From NCBI GenBank assembly GCA_016946835.1, contig JACVTC010000021.1, positions 659,501 through 723,500 of the forward strand: a DNA stretch of 64,000 bases, in the 5' to 3' direction. The notes below the pieces were generated by a model. It worked only from the letters and a program-made list of their open reading frames with translations. It had not been told where the DNA came from and ran no database searches. The stretch comes from Neocallimastix lanati (nom. inval.). Lineage: Eukaryota > Neocallimastigomycota > Neocallimastigomycetes > Neocallimastigales > Neocallimastigaceae. Shown here one piece after another: positions 1 to 10,000 of the stretch (the stretch's first letter is position 1; each line of letters begins with the position of its first letter). The position numbers and the translations under genes are program-made.

Positions 1-2812
1 ATTCATGGAGTATTTGATCATTTAAAGAGGCAATGGAAGTGGTAGCGCAAAAATTTTCAGGTTTTAAGACGTTGAAAGGAATGTCAGAGGACAGTTCTTC
101 TTCATTTGATGCATAATCAGGTCTTCGAGAAAGTGCATCAGGTTTACCATTAGCAGATCCTGCACGATAAGTGATTTTGAAGTTAAATTCTGATAAGAAA
201 AGAGCCCAACGAACAAGTCTTTGTGACATTTTCTCGGGTTTCTTTTGGTATAAAAGGTTACGATGGTCAGAGAAAATAGTGAATGGGATTGAAGTTCCTT
301 TTAAGAGATGTCTCCATTGTTCTAAAGCTTCAACGATTGCTAAAAGTTCTTTATCATAAATTGGGTAGTTTTTCTCAGCAGCAGTAAGAGATCTTGAGAA
401 GAATGCAATAGGATGAATTTTATTGTCCTTTTGAGAAGCTTGGGAAAGTATAGCGCCAATAGCAAAATTACTACTATCTGTTTCGACAAGAAAGGGTAAA
501 TCACGATTTGGGTATGCGAGTACAGAATCAGAAGAAAATTTGGATTTTAAATCGTCAAATGCTTTTTGAGTTTCAGATGTCCAAACGAATTTCTCATTTT
601 TCTTCAAAAGTGAATGAAGTGGATGTGTTAAAGCCGCAAATCCTGGAATAAAACGTCTGTAATAGTTGGCAAGTCCTAAGAAGGATTGGAGTTGTTTTAT
701 ATCAGTGGGAACAGGCCATTCAAGAATAGAGGAAACTTTTTTAGGGTCCATAAGGATACCATCAGAGGAAATTCTATGTCCAAGGAAATCCAAATAGGGA
801 ACGCAAAATTCACATTTCTTGAGTTTAGCGTACAAACCGGCTTTTCTGAGTTTTGAAAGAACTTTAATAAGATGTTCATAGTGTGTTTCTAAGTCAGGAG
901 AGAAAATTATAATATCATCAATGTAACAAAAGACAAATTTTCCGAGAAAGTCTTCGAGAACGTCATTGATAAAGTGTTGGAATACGGCAGGAGCGTTCTT
1001 CAGACCGAAAGGCATAACTAAGTATTCAAAATGACCATATTTGCAGTTAAAAGCTGTTTTGTACTCATCTCCTTCTTTTATTCTGACAAGATTATAGGCA
1101 GATCGAAGATCGAGTTTTGAAAAAACTTTTCCTTTGGCAAGGTGTACGAGCATGTCATTGATTAATGGCAAAGGGTAAGAATCGCGAATTGTAATATCGT
1201 TCAAATGTCGGTAGTCAACAACCATCCTTAACTCACCATTCTTTTTAAGTACAAAGAAAACGGGTGCACCAGCAGGGGATTTAGATTTTCTTATGAATCC
1301 TTTTGCTAACATTTCATCTATATATTCTTTAAGTGTAGTAGATTCTTTTTCTGTTAAAGGGTAAATAGGTCCATAGAAAAGAACAGTATTAGGCATAAGT
1401 TTTATTTCACAATCATAAGGTCTATGGGGAGGTAATTCATTCGCATATATTTCGCTAAAGACATCCTTAAATGGAAGTAATTTCTTTGGTAACGATTTAT
1501 TTATTTTATTACTTTCTTTATCTTCTTCTTTTTTATCATTCTTTTTAATAGTATTTAAAGGAACATAAGTAGTGAAGGCGCTGGGAAGTACAAGACAATT
1601 GGAAATACAATAGTTGGATTTGAAAGAGAGTTCTTTTGAGGCAAAGTCTATAGTGGGATTATGAGTTTCTAGCCAGTCAATGCCTAAAATAGCACAATAC
1701 GAAGGAAGGTCAACAACATAGAAACTTGTTTTACATATGTGGTTTTTATATTTTAAGGATATTGGTGCAGTTTTACCTATGATTGACTGAATACCGCCGG
1801 TTCCAGATACATTAGGGAGATTACATTCACTAGAGTAAGGAATATTGTTTTCTTTTGCGAAGTATACATCCATTAAATTAAGTTGAGAGCCGCAGTCCAG
1901 AAGAATTTTAGTTTTTGTAGAAATATTGGAAACATTAAGAGAGAATTCAAAAATTGGTAGCTTTACATCGGGTTGATCAGAAATTCTTATTCTTGGAATG
2001 GTTTTAGGTTCAAGATTAGTGATATGAGAACTGCTTGAAGAGGCTTTATTTCTGTTTACTAGTGGGCAATGGTCAAGGGAATGGTTAGCTGATCCACAAT
2101 AGGCACAAAGATGTTCTTTTCTTCTTCTTTCCTTTTCTTCGTTAGACAAAGGACCTCGGGTATTGAATTTGAAAGGCTTTTTTCCTTTATTTTGTCTTCT
2201 ATTATTATTGTTTCTGTTATTATTTCTGTTATCATTATTATTATTATTATTTGATCTGTTTTGTGGATTATAAAATTGTCTATGCGCAGCAATACGACTA
2301 TCTAGTCTAGAGGCAATAGTTTGTAATGCGAAAAGAGATCTTGGTCCTGGAAACATTTCGTATATTTTGGTAGCAATTTGATCGTTAAGTCCATTGATGA
2401 AAGCATCCATTTTAGCTTCTTCATTCCACGAAGATTCGTCAGAATATCTATTGAATTCGAGAATATAGTTTGTTATTTCACCGATGCGTCTTTGTTTAAT
2501 TGTCTTCAATTTCTGGTTAGCAATGAAAGTCGAATCGTAGCTCCCAAAAGTAGCCTTAAATCTTGAGGTGAATTGTTGATAGTTATTTAAACATGGATCG
2601 TTATTTTCAATTAAAGTAGCAGCCCAGTTCATTGCAGAGCCGTAGAGTCTAGAAATGATATACGCAACCTTTATTGGATCATTATTAAATCGTTCGGGAT
2701 CAAGCATGAATATTAGATTCATTTTTGCTAAAAATCCTTTAAAGTAACGACGATCTCCAGCGAATCCATCTTTATTGGTAGCACTGGCATTTAAAAAGGT
2801 ATCTTCTTCCAT
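1..2812 (-). CDS. Ty3/gypsy element Z: single gag-pol frame, cut by the left window edge
   Basis: One open minus-strand frame runs from ATG at 2812 off the left edge, about 937 codons. In order it shows a gag region (to about residue 170), an Asn/Arg-rich stretch, a CCHC zinc knuckle (CAYCGSANHSLDHC, near residue 236), a retropepsin-like segment near 307, reverse transcriptase (VMPFGLKNAPAVFQ and YIDDIIIF near 628), and RNase H (VETDSSNFAIGAIL near 776; PDALSRRPDY near 898). The order PR-RT-RNase H and the motifs are those of Ty3/gypsy; the integrase would lie beyond the window. Gag and pol share one frame, unlike the two-frame element A, so this is a separate lineage. The start was chosen as the first ATG after an AT-rich leader. 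No break was seen in the part present. Confidence 0.9.
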   Translation of the reverse strand, partial: MEEDTFLNASATNKDGFAGDRRYFKGFLAKMNLIFMLDPERFNNDPIKVAYIISRLYGSAMNWAATLIENNDPCLNNYQQFTSRFKATFGSYDSTFIANQKLKTIKQRRIGEITNYILEFNRYSDESSWNEEAKMDAFINGLNDQIATKIYEMFPGPRSLFALQTIASRLDSRIAAHRQFYNPQNRSNNNNNNDNRNNNRNNNNRRQNKGKKPFKFNTRGPLSNEEKERRRKEHLCAYCGSANHSLDHCPLVNRNKASSSSSHITNLEPKTIPRIRISDQPDVKLPIFEFSLNVSNISTKTKILLDCGSQLNLMDVYFAKENNIPYSSECNLPNVSGTGGIQSIIGKTAPISLKYKNHICKTSFYVVDLPSYCAILGIDWLETHNPTIDFASKELSFKSNYCISNCLVLPSAFTTYVPLNTIKKNDKKEEDKESNKINKSLPKKLLPFKDVFSEIYANELPPHRPYDCEIKLMPNTVLFYGPIYPLTEKESTTLKEYIDEMLAKGFIRKSKSPAGAPVFFVLKKNGELRMVVDYRHLNDITIRDSYPLPLINDMLVHLAKGKVFSKLDLRSAYNLVRIKEGDEYKTAFNCKYGHFEYLVMPFGLKNAPAVFQHFINDVLEDFLGKFVFCYIDDIIIFSPDLETHYEHLIKVLSKLRKAGLYAKLKKCEFCVPYLDFLGHRISSDGILMDPKKVSSILEWPVPTDIKQLQSFLGLANYYRRFIPGFAALTHPLHSLLKKNEKFVWTSETQKAFDDLKSKFSSDSVLAYPNRDLPFLVETDSSNFAIGAILSQASQKDNKIHPIAFFSRSLTAAEKNYPIYDKELLAIVEALEQWRHLLKGTSIPFTIFSDHRNLLYQKKPEKMSQRLVRWALFLSEFNFKITYRAGSANGKPDALSRRPDYASNEEELSSDIPFNVLKPENFCATTSIASLNDQILHE

Positions 2813-2889
2813 TTTCTTGCTTTTTCAAAATAGATTTATTTGATAATTTAATTATTGAAGAACTTTTATTTAAGGTAAATACAATTTAA

Positions 2890-3420
2890 ATTTCGCTTTT
2901 AATGCCTTACAACAAAAAAAAAACCGGCAAAAGCTACTAACTAGAGGTATATACTAGACCTCAAAATAAAATTAAAAACTATATATTTTAATGTCGCTTT
3001 ACCTTCACGACCAACCTATAGCCTTCGGTGACTATAGTTCCTTATTCGCCAGAGCTTATTCGAATAGAGCAACCACCGAACTGTTGAAGTTGGTTGGTAG
3101 GATGTGGTTCTCTTTTAATCCACACTCTCTTTACACTCTAGGGTTTTGAAGCCCGTTTATATTCAAATAATTAACGACTATAGTTTCTAACCTACTGAAA
3201 CTAGTTAATATACGCCGAAACTCTGTTTATGAGCTCTAACCGCTCCTAGTATATTTATCGTATTACCTTAAAAATATGGACACGAAAACTTATTAAAAAT
3301 TAAAAATTCTTTTTCTTTTTTTTTTTTTTTTTTTTTTTGTGTTGCTGTTCTTTCAGTGAATTTTAACTGAAAGAGCTGAGATGTAGGACTTACGTCTGAG
3401 CCTACCAGCGAGGGCCAACA
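2890..3420 (-). repeat. Probable 5' LTR and leader of element Z
   Basis: Upstream of the Z gag-pol start the base composition is more balanced. On the minus strand this block begins at 3420 with TGTTGGCCCTCGCTGG, a typical LTR start. It contains an 8-bp inverted repeat (CTTTCAGT/ACTGAAAG, 3350-3373) and a poly(T) tract. The inner LTR end and the primer-binding site could not be fixed, and the partner LTR is outside the window, so the boundaries are approximate. Confidence 0.4.
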
Positions 3421-3501
3421 CAAAATTAAGGAATTAAATAAAAAGAATAAAAGAGAATAAGGATTGTCTATACAGATTCTCCTTATTAGTAAATTTTGTT
3501 A

Positions 3502-3545
<44 letters not shown>

Positions 3546-3680
3546 ATTATTTAGCTAATTATTAATATATGTATTTAGTTTTAAGTATTAATTTATCTTA
3601 ATATATATTATATTCTTTCACTTAGATTATAGTTAAATTTTATCTAAAATTATGTATATGTCCACTTAATTTTCTTTCAG

Positions 3681-3920
3681 AATTTATCTAATAAATAGTA
3701 TATTTGTTCAATTAGTTTTACTATAAATTTATCTAATAAATAATATATTTGTTCAATTAATTTTACTATAAAATTTATCTAGTAAATCGTATATTTGTTC
3801 AATTAATTTTACTATAGAATTTATCTAATAAATAGTATATTTGTTCAATTAATTTTACTATAAATTTATCTAATAAATAGTACATTTGTTCAATTTATTT
3901 TATTATAGTATTTATCTAAG
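3681..3920. repeat. Tandem repeat, about 5 copies of a 45-46 bp unit
   Basis: The unit begins AATTTATCTAATAAATAGTA and continues with a TTTGTTCAATTAATTTTACT stretch. Copies start near 3681, 3726, 3772, 3818 and 3862, and a degraded sixth follows. Copies differ by a few substitutions and one-base length changes. Confidence 0.85.
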
Positions 3921-3988
3921 ATACTATTTATTCATTCACCTAAATATATTATAGAATATAGGGTTAGGGTTATATATTCATTTAATAA

Positions 3989-4020
<32 letters not shown>

Positions 4021-4311
4021 ATTAAAATCCAAAAGGTATAGGTAGAGTTTCAAAGAGGAATCCAAAGGTAGATAGAATTTAATTTGAAAGTATGTTTATA
4101 ATAAAGAGTAAGCGAAGAATCTAAGGAAAAATTGGGCAAGAATTTGAGTAAAGAAGGAATACAAAAGAAAGGTAGATAACCTATAAAAAGAAATAATCCA
4201 AAAGATACTAGATTCAAGAATAGAATTTTTTAAGGAAGTATTCCACAGAAAAAATATTGTTTTGGTGATAATATAATTTTTAGCGGTAGCCCAAGAGTTG
4301 TTTAAAGTTTT

Positions 4312-4370
4312 AAAAGAGTAGATTCCAAAAGAGTAGATTCCAAAAAAGTAGATTCTTAAAAGAGTAGATT
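4312..4370. repeat. Short tandem repeat, four copies of about 15 bp
   Basis: The unit AAAAGAGTAGATTCC recurs four times with small changes (AAAAAAGTAGATTCTT in one copy). No function is apparent. Confidence 0.8.
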
Positions 4371-4889
4371 TGTCTCGAGAAGGTTTCGTGTTTTTTGTCA
4401 AAGGGTGCTTTTATTGTAACAAATCTTAATGTTACTTAAGATTGTTATAAGGTTTTTTACACAAAAGGTTCTCGACACTAAAGTAATTCAAAATATGTTT
4501 TATTAAAATAAGTTTTTTTTTATTAGTAAAAATATAAATTATTATTTTATTAATTAATCATTGTAATATTTTAAATTACTTTAAAATTAATTAATAAAAG
4601 CACAAGTAAAAATATTTTATTATGAAATTTTACACCTATTTATAGTTTTTCAGGAAAATTAATTATTTTAAGTTATCAGTTGTTATTAGTAATTATTAGA
4701 AATAAAAGAAAATTAAAGAAAATTAAAGAAAACAAGTTTTCTTTCTAGAAAATGAATCTTAGATAAAAAATGATAAAAAATATTAATAAAATAGATTTTT
4801 CTAGTTTTATCGGTTCAATTGTTTAACCGATAAACACTAGTAATTTCTTTAATATTCTAGTTATAATAAATAAAAAGTTATTAAAATTT

Positions 4890-4961
4890 GGAAAGAGTGG
4901 GTGTCGAACCCTAAGGGTTCAGCCCGATGGTTATGGTAACTTACCATTGAACCATAGTTAC
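4890..4961 (-). tRNA. tRNA-like sequence with Pol III box A and box B (probably a pseudo-tRNA)
   Basis: The minus strand carries TGGTTCAATGG, an exact match to the box A consensus TRGYNNANNGG (4944-4954), and GGTTCGACACC, an exact match to the box B consensus GGTTCGANNCC (4900-4910). Their spacing matches that of a normal tRNA gene. The supposed acceptor arms (GTAACTA and TCTTTCC) do not pair and the anticodon stem is not convincing, so a working tRNA is unlikely. Two small palindromes (GAACCC-TTA-GGGTTC and ATGGTAA-C-TTACCAT) overlap it. An LTR retrotransposon starts 14 bp upstream of its 5' end. Confidence 0.3.
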
Positions 4962-4975
4962 TAATTTACTAATTG

Positions 4976-5502
4976 TGCTACAGTATTTAAATAAAAATGA
5001 AAATTGTCAATAAAATTGTAATAAATATAATAATTAATTATATCACAATAATAAATAATAATATAAAATTATTCAAATTTATTTAATTAATTAACAGCCA
5101 ATAGGATTTAAATTATAGTAAATTAAAAGTATAAAAAGAAAAATTATTATAAATTTTTTAAAGGGTGGTTTTTTTTGGAGAAAATAGATATACATTAGTT
5201 AAGATAAATATATTCGGGGAATATATTTATTTATAAAATATAATATAGTAATAAGTTAGAAATAAATAGTTAATAAGATTTTTTATAATACTTTATTATA
5301 AAATTGTATCACGACATAATAAATTAAATAAAATAAAATAAAACGACAAAAATAATTCTTAAAATTCTGTTTTAAAATAAAGTGTGTAGTAATTATATAT
5401 TTCTATATTAGAATATACTATTTTATTTTATACTATCTTGCAAACTCACAAAAATATTGATACTAAAATATTAATAATAAAGATTAATAAAATAACGTAT
5501 CA
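4976..5502 (+). repeat. 5' LTR of element A
   Basis: Begins TGCTACAGTATT and ends ACGTATCA, 527 bp. The same sequence recurs at 12443-12969. Confidence 0.93.
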
Positions 5503-5508
5503 AAATTT

Positions 5509-5526
5509 TGGCGCCCAACGTGGGGG
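5509..5526 (+). promoter_or_regulatory. Primer-binding site of element A
   Basis: Six bases after the LTR end lies TGGCGCCCAACGTGGGG. It starts with the TGG expected to pair with a tRNA CCA end. It is the usual minus-strand priming signal of LTR elements; the matching tRNA was not identified. Confidence 0.75.
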
Positions 5527-5661
5527 GCCAAGCAAGATTTAATAAAGAAGTATGAAAATAATAAGGAAATAATAATTAAAAATAAATTATTTAATAATAA
5601 ACCATAATTTTATAATTTTTTTTATATAATCATTACCATTAAAAATTACAAAAATCTTAAA

Positions 5662-6987
5662 ATGTTTGATGCAGCTAAATTGCAAAGAATCTTACCATTG
5701 TTAATCAATTATGGTAAAGATGTGGAAAGTTGGATAACAGATTTTTCCAAAACGATGGAACTTTATGATATAATGGAACCTCGACGCATTTTTACATGGG
5801 CTAAAGAGGCCGTGGAAGAAGATATTCAAGGCGCATTAAATTCATTAGTAAAAGGAAGAGGTGACTCAATCAGATATCCTACATTAAAGGAGATTCAAGA
5901 TACAATAGAAGAACATTTACATATAACTGAGTATGATAAATGTTCTGTTCTTAAATCTTTAAAAATTAATGAAGACGAGTCGTTAAAAAAGTTTAATTAC
6001 AAATATAAAAAATTATATAATAAACTCAGTTTGGAATATAGAAGACTTATTTCGGTCAAAGATTATACAAATGCTATTAGTTCTCGAGTATTTCCCTGTT
6101 CAAGAGTTATGATAGCGGAATGTGAAACAATAAATGAAGCATTTAAAATAGCTGAAGTAGCTGAAGAAGCTGAAAAAGAAATATCCAATGCAAATCAAAG
6201 GAGCAAAATTAATAATAATATGGGAACAAACATCATGTTTACTCAAAACCATACTAATAATAATGTATTATTGAATCACCCTTTTTACGAAAATCTTCAC
6301 TCAAGACAACTACCAATGAATCAAGATGGAAATAATACCTTTATTGGAGAAAACAATTGGAATTTTAGAGCTAGCTCATGGAACAATAATAACTCTAGGA
6401 AACCAAATTATTCGAATCATGCGGTAAATTTAAGAAATCATATGAATTATTATTCAAATAACAGTAATAATTACGTTAATAGAATGCCAAGAAGGAATTC
6501 AATAAATGGATATAATAATAAAATCAATTATGATAGGTATTCGAACAATAACAAAATCAACAATCATTATATGAATTTTAATATGATGAATAATACGAAC
6601 AAAATGAGTAATAATCAATTACTCAATGAAGGAGAAGATAACCAAAATAATATAGATTTAATAAATATAAATAATAATATGATGACTAATAATAATAAAG
6701 AATATAACAATCAAATGACTAATGGTAACACAATTAACACTAATAATATGACTCAATCTTTTAGCTACCAAAATAGGAAAAAATATCATAGTAGAACAGA
6801 AAACAACAATGTCATTAATACCTTAGTAACCAAAAATAATAATAAATTTAATGATGACAACAATTATCATGTGAATTGTTATCGTTGTACAATGGAGGGA
6901 CATAGAGCTTCAGAATGTCCGTACACATTTAAACAATTGGCTGAAATGGAAGAACAGGGTTTGATTAATAAACCTTTAAACCAATAA
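5662..6987 (+). CDS. gag: Element A gag (nucleocapsid) protein
   Basis: A 441-codon frame starting 160 bp after the 5' LTR. The first 170 residues are an ordinary mixed-charge region (WITDFSKTMELYDIM; EAVEEDIQGALNSLVKG) expected to form the capsid-like fold of Ty3 Gag. Residues from about 190 to 390 are dominated by Asn. A CCHC zinc knuckle, CYRCTMEGHRASEC, lies near residue 406 and would bind element RNA. It ends 41 bp before the pol frame, which is in a different frame. The ATG was chosen because it is the first one after the leader. Confidence 0.9.
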   Translation: MFDAAKLQRILPLLINYGKDVESWITDFSKTMELYDIMEPRRIFTWAKEAVEEDIQGALNSLVKGRGDSIRYPTLKEIQDTIEEHLHITEYDKCSVLKSLKINEDESLKKFNYKYKKLYNKLSLEYRRLISVKDYTNAISSRVFPCSRVMIAECETINEAFKIAEVAEEAEKEISNANQRSKINNNMGTNIMFTQNHTNNNVLLNHPFYENLHSRQLPMNQDGNNTFIGENNWNFRASSWNNNNSRKPNYSNHAVNLRNHMNYYSNNSNNYVNRMPRRNSINGYNNKINYDRYSNNNKINNHYMNFNMMNNTNKMSNNQLLNEGEDNQNNIDLININNNMMTNNNKEYNNQMTNGNTINTNNMTQSFSYQNRKKYHSRTENNNVINTLVTKNNNKFNDDNNYHVNCYRCTMEGHRASECPYTFKQLAEMEEQGLINKPLNQ

Positions 6988-7028
6988 ATGGGAGAAGGAT
7001 AACTTCCATTAACCAAACCAAAAAAATA

Positions 7029-10000
7029 ATGTTCAAAAATAATGACTCATGTAACAATAAAAATAATATAATGACAATGGTAGATGATCAAACAATACTA
7101 CCTATAATTAATAATAGTGTTAATGAAAAACAAAATTGTAATTACCTTAATATAAACAATAATAGTAATACTACACAAAATATATTAAATAGACCAATTG
7201 AAATTGTAGCAGCAGCTACTCGAAATTCAAGAAATAATATTAGCAAATATAATGAAAAGCCATATAATAGAAAGGAAGTGAGATTTAATTTAAAAGACAA
7301 TCCAAAACCAATACAAACGGCAGCTATGAGTCATAATAATATTAATAAGAATAATAATATTATTAATAATTATAATATTAAAAATAAAAATAATACCAAT
7401 TATAGTAATACAAATGTTAATAATAATTATAACAATATTAATAATCATAATAATAATAGGAATAATGATCATGAAAATAAAAATATGAATAATAATAATA
7501 ATAAAATTAATTATAATATAGATAATAATAATGACAATAATAACGACAATAATAATGAAGAAAATAATATTTATAATACCTTTAAAGAAAATATTGACAT
7601 AAATAATGATGATTATATTACTAATAATATAAACACTAGTCAAACAGTTGAATCAGGAAGTATAGAATCTAATGAAGATGTAATCATGATAGAAGAATCT
7701 GAAAATGATGAAAACAATGTTGATGTTGATGAAAGTAATAATATTAAAAATCATAATAAGTCCTTACCTGATAATGAAGAGAATTCCATTAGAGCAAATA
7801 ATACAAATAAGAATGAAACTCCTAATAAAAAAAATTGTAATACCCAAAAACTAGAGTATCTTGATCCTTCTTTTATCACAGAAAAAAATATTAGAAAAGT
7901 TAAAAACAAAAATAAAGAGGAGAGAATTAAAGATATAAAAAATAAAATGAAAGAAATGAATACCAATACCAAGACAAGTGAAACTCCAATGAAACAACCT
8001 GAAAAACACATCAAACTTATGGAGAAATTTGGTGATTATTATATTCAAGATTTGATAAAAGAAATTGCATCAACTGATGTAATAACAAAATTGGTCTACC
8101 TTTTAGATCTCTTCCCAAAATTTCGAACAGAATTCCTAAAAGCTTTAAAATTAACACCTAAACAAACAATAACAAATGTAATGACAGTTATTACAAAACA
8201 TAAAATAATTAAAGTTAATGGAAAAGTAGAGAATAATGATTGTGAAATATTTTTAGATACTTGCGCCAGTGTCAATGTTATTACACGTTCCGCTTTGAAT
8301 AAATTAAAAATCAACAAATCTTCTATTGGTAGAATCTCTGAAACAATATTTCAAGCGTACTCAAATTCCTCAATAGATAGTGATATCTATGATTTACAAG
8401 TCTCTATTGGTAGCAGAACTTTTAATGAATATTTTAGGGTAATCGAAAAAGATGATATTTTTGATATCTTGATTGGTGTTGATTCTCTAAAGAATAATAG
8501 ATTTGATATTAACTTAGTAGATGATACTTTATATTATATTGATGAAAATAATAATTACATTAAACTAGCAGATCTATTTTATGACATTAATCTTAATAAT
8601 ACTTACAAGGATGATGAAGAAATAGAAAAACATCAAACTACCAAATCTGAACCTTTCTTATTAACAATTACAGTTACCAATGATAAAGAAATTACGAATA
8701 CTAATGAATTACCTAACACGAAAGAACATTTAATTAATGAAATAATATCTTCTGTTCCTGATAATTTTAAAAATGAAATTAGTAAAATATTTTCAAAATT
8801 TAAAAATGTAATAGCAATCAAAACAGATGACTTAGGAAAATCAAAATTGTTACCTCATAAAATTGATTTAATTCCTCAGTCTACACCGATAAAATTAAAA
8901 GCTTACCGGTTATCTAAAGCACAAACAAAGGCTCTTAAGAAAATCTTGATTAAGCTAATAGAAAACAAATTAATAGAACCATCCTATTCTTCATGGGCAT
9001 TTCCAGTAGTACTAGTTCCGAAGAAAAACGGCGACTGGAGAATGTGTGTCGACTTTAGGGCTTTAAACAATATAACTATTAAGGATTCATATGCTTTACC
9101 CTTAATTGATGACATATTAATGTTTATTGGAAAGAACGCAAAAATACTCTCTACTATTGATCTTTTTTCTGGTTATCATCAGGTTCCAATGAATCCTGAT
9201 GATAAAGATAAAACAACATTCACTACCATGTTTGGAAACTACAAATTCTGTGTAATGCCGTTCGGTTTATGTAACGCACCGGCTACTTTTCAACGTGAAA
9301 TGAACCGGATTTTTTTTGATTTGATTGGTGTATGTTTGTTCGTTTACATTGATGATTTAGTTATATTTTCAGACTCTATTGAATCACACATTAAACATCT
9401 CACGATGGTATTTCAAATTTTAGCTGATAATGGTTTAAAGATAAATTTAGAGAAATGCTCATTTTTTAAAACAAAGGTAACACTACTCGGACACACTTTA
9501 TCGACACAAGGTATTTCACCCATTCCAGATAAGGTAAAAGTTATTGTGAATTGGCTCCCTCCGAAAAATATTACTCAATTAAAATCCTTCCTTGGAGCTA
9601 TTGGGTACTACCGAAAGTTTGTGAAAAATTTCGCACAAATTGCAAAACCACTTTTTAATTTATTAAAGAAAGATGTTCGTTATGTTTGGTCTAATGATTG
9701 TAATTATGCTTTCGAAAAATTAAAGAAAACATTAACAATGGCTCCCATTCTTGTTCCACCTGATTATTCTAAACCTTTTATTATTCGAACTGACGCTTCT
9801 AGAGATGGCTTGGGTGGAGTATTATTGCAGGTTAAAGAAAATTCTATAGAAGTTCCTATTTATTTCGAGAGTAGAACTCTTTCTTCTTCAGAATCTAACT
9901 ATAGTGTTACTGATTTAGAAGGCAAAGCAATATTTCATTGTGTTAAAAAATTTAAACCCTATTTTAGTGGAAGCTCCTTTCCTACTATTGTTTATACAGA

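Larger units (their letters stand above)
3421..4889. other. AT-rich intergenic region with simple repeats
   Basis: No gene is recognised. The stretch holds T-tracts near 3508-3538 and 3988-4020, the tandem repeats listed separately, and AT-rich sequence. A 101-codon minus-strand frame at 4096-4401 is low complexity and overlaps a 15-bp tandem repeat, so it was not called as a gene. Confidence 0.6.

Noticed and set aside
3958-3975. Two TTAGGG-like repeats (also near 24122)
   Set aside because: Only two tandem copies at each place, too few for a telomere or interstitial telomeric array in AT-rich DNA.
7290-8821. Minus-strand frames opposite element A pol (Ile- and Phe-rich)
   Set aside because: They are antisense shadows of Asn- and Lys-rich coding sequence.
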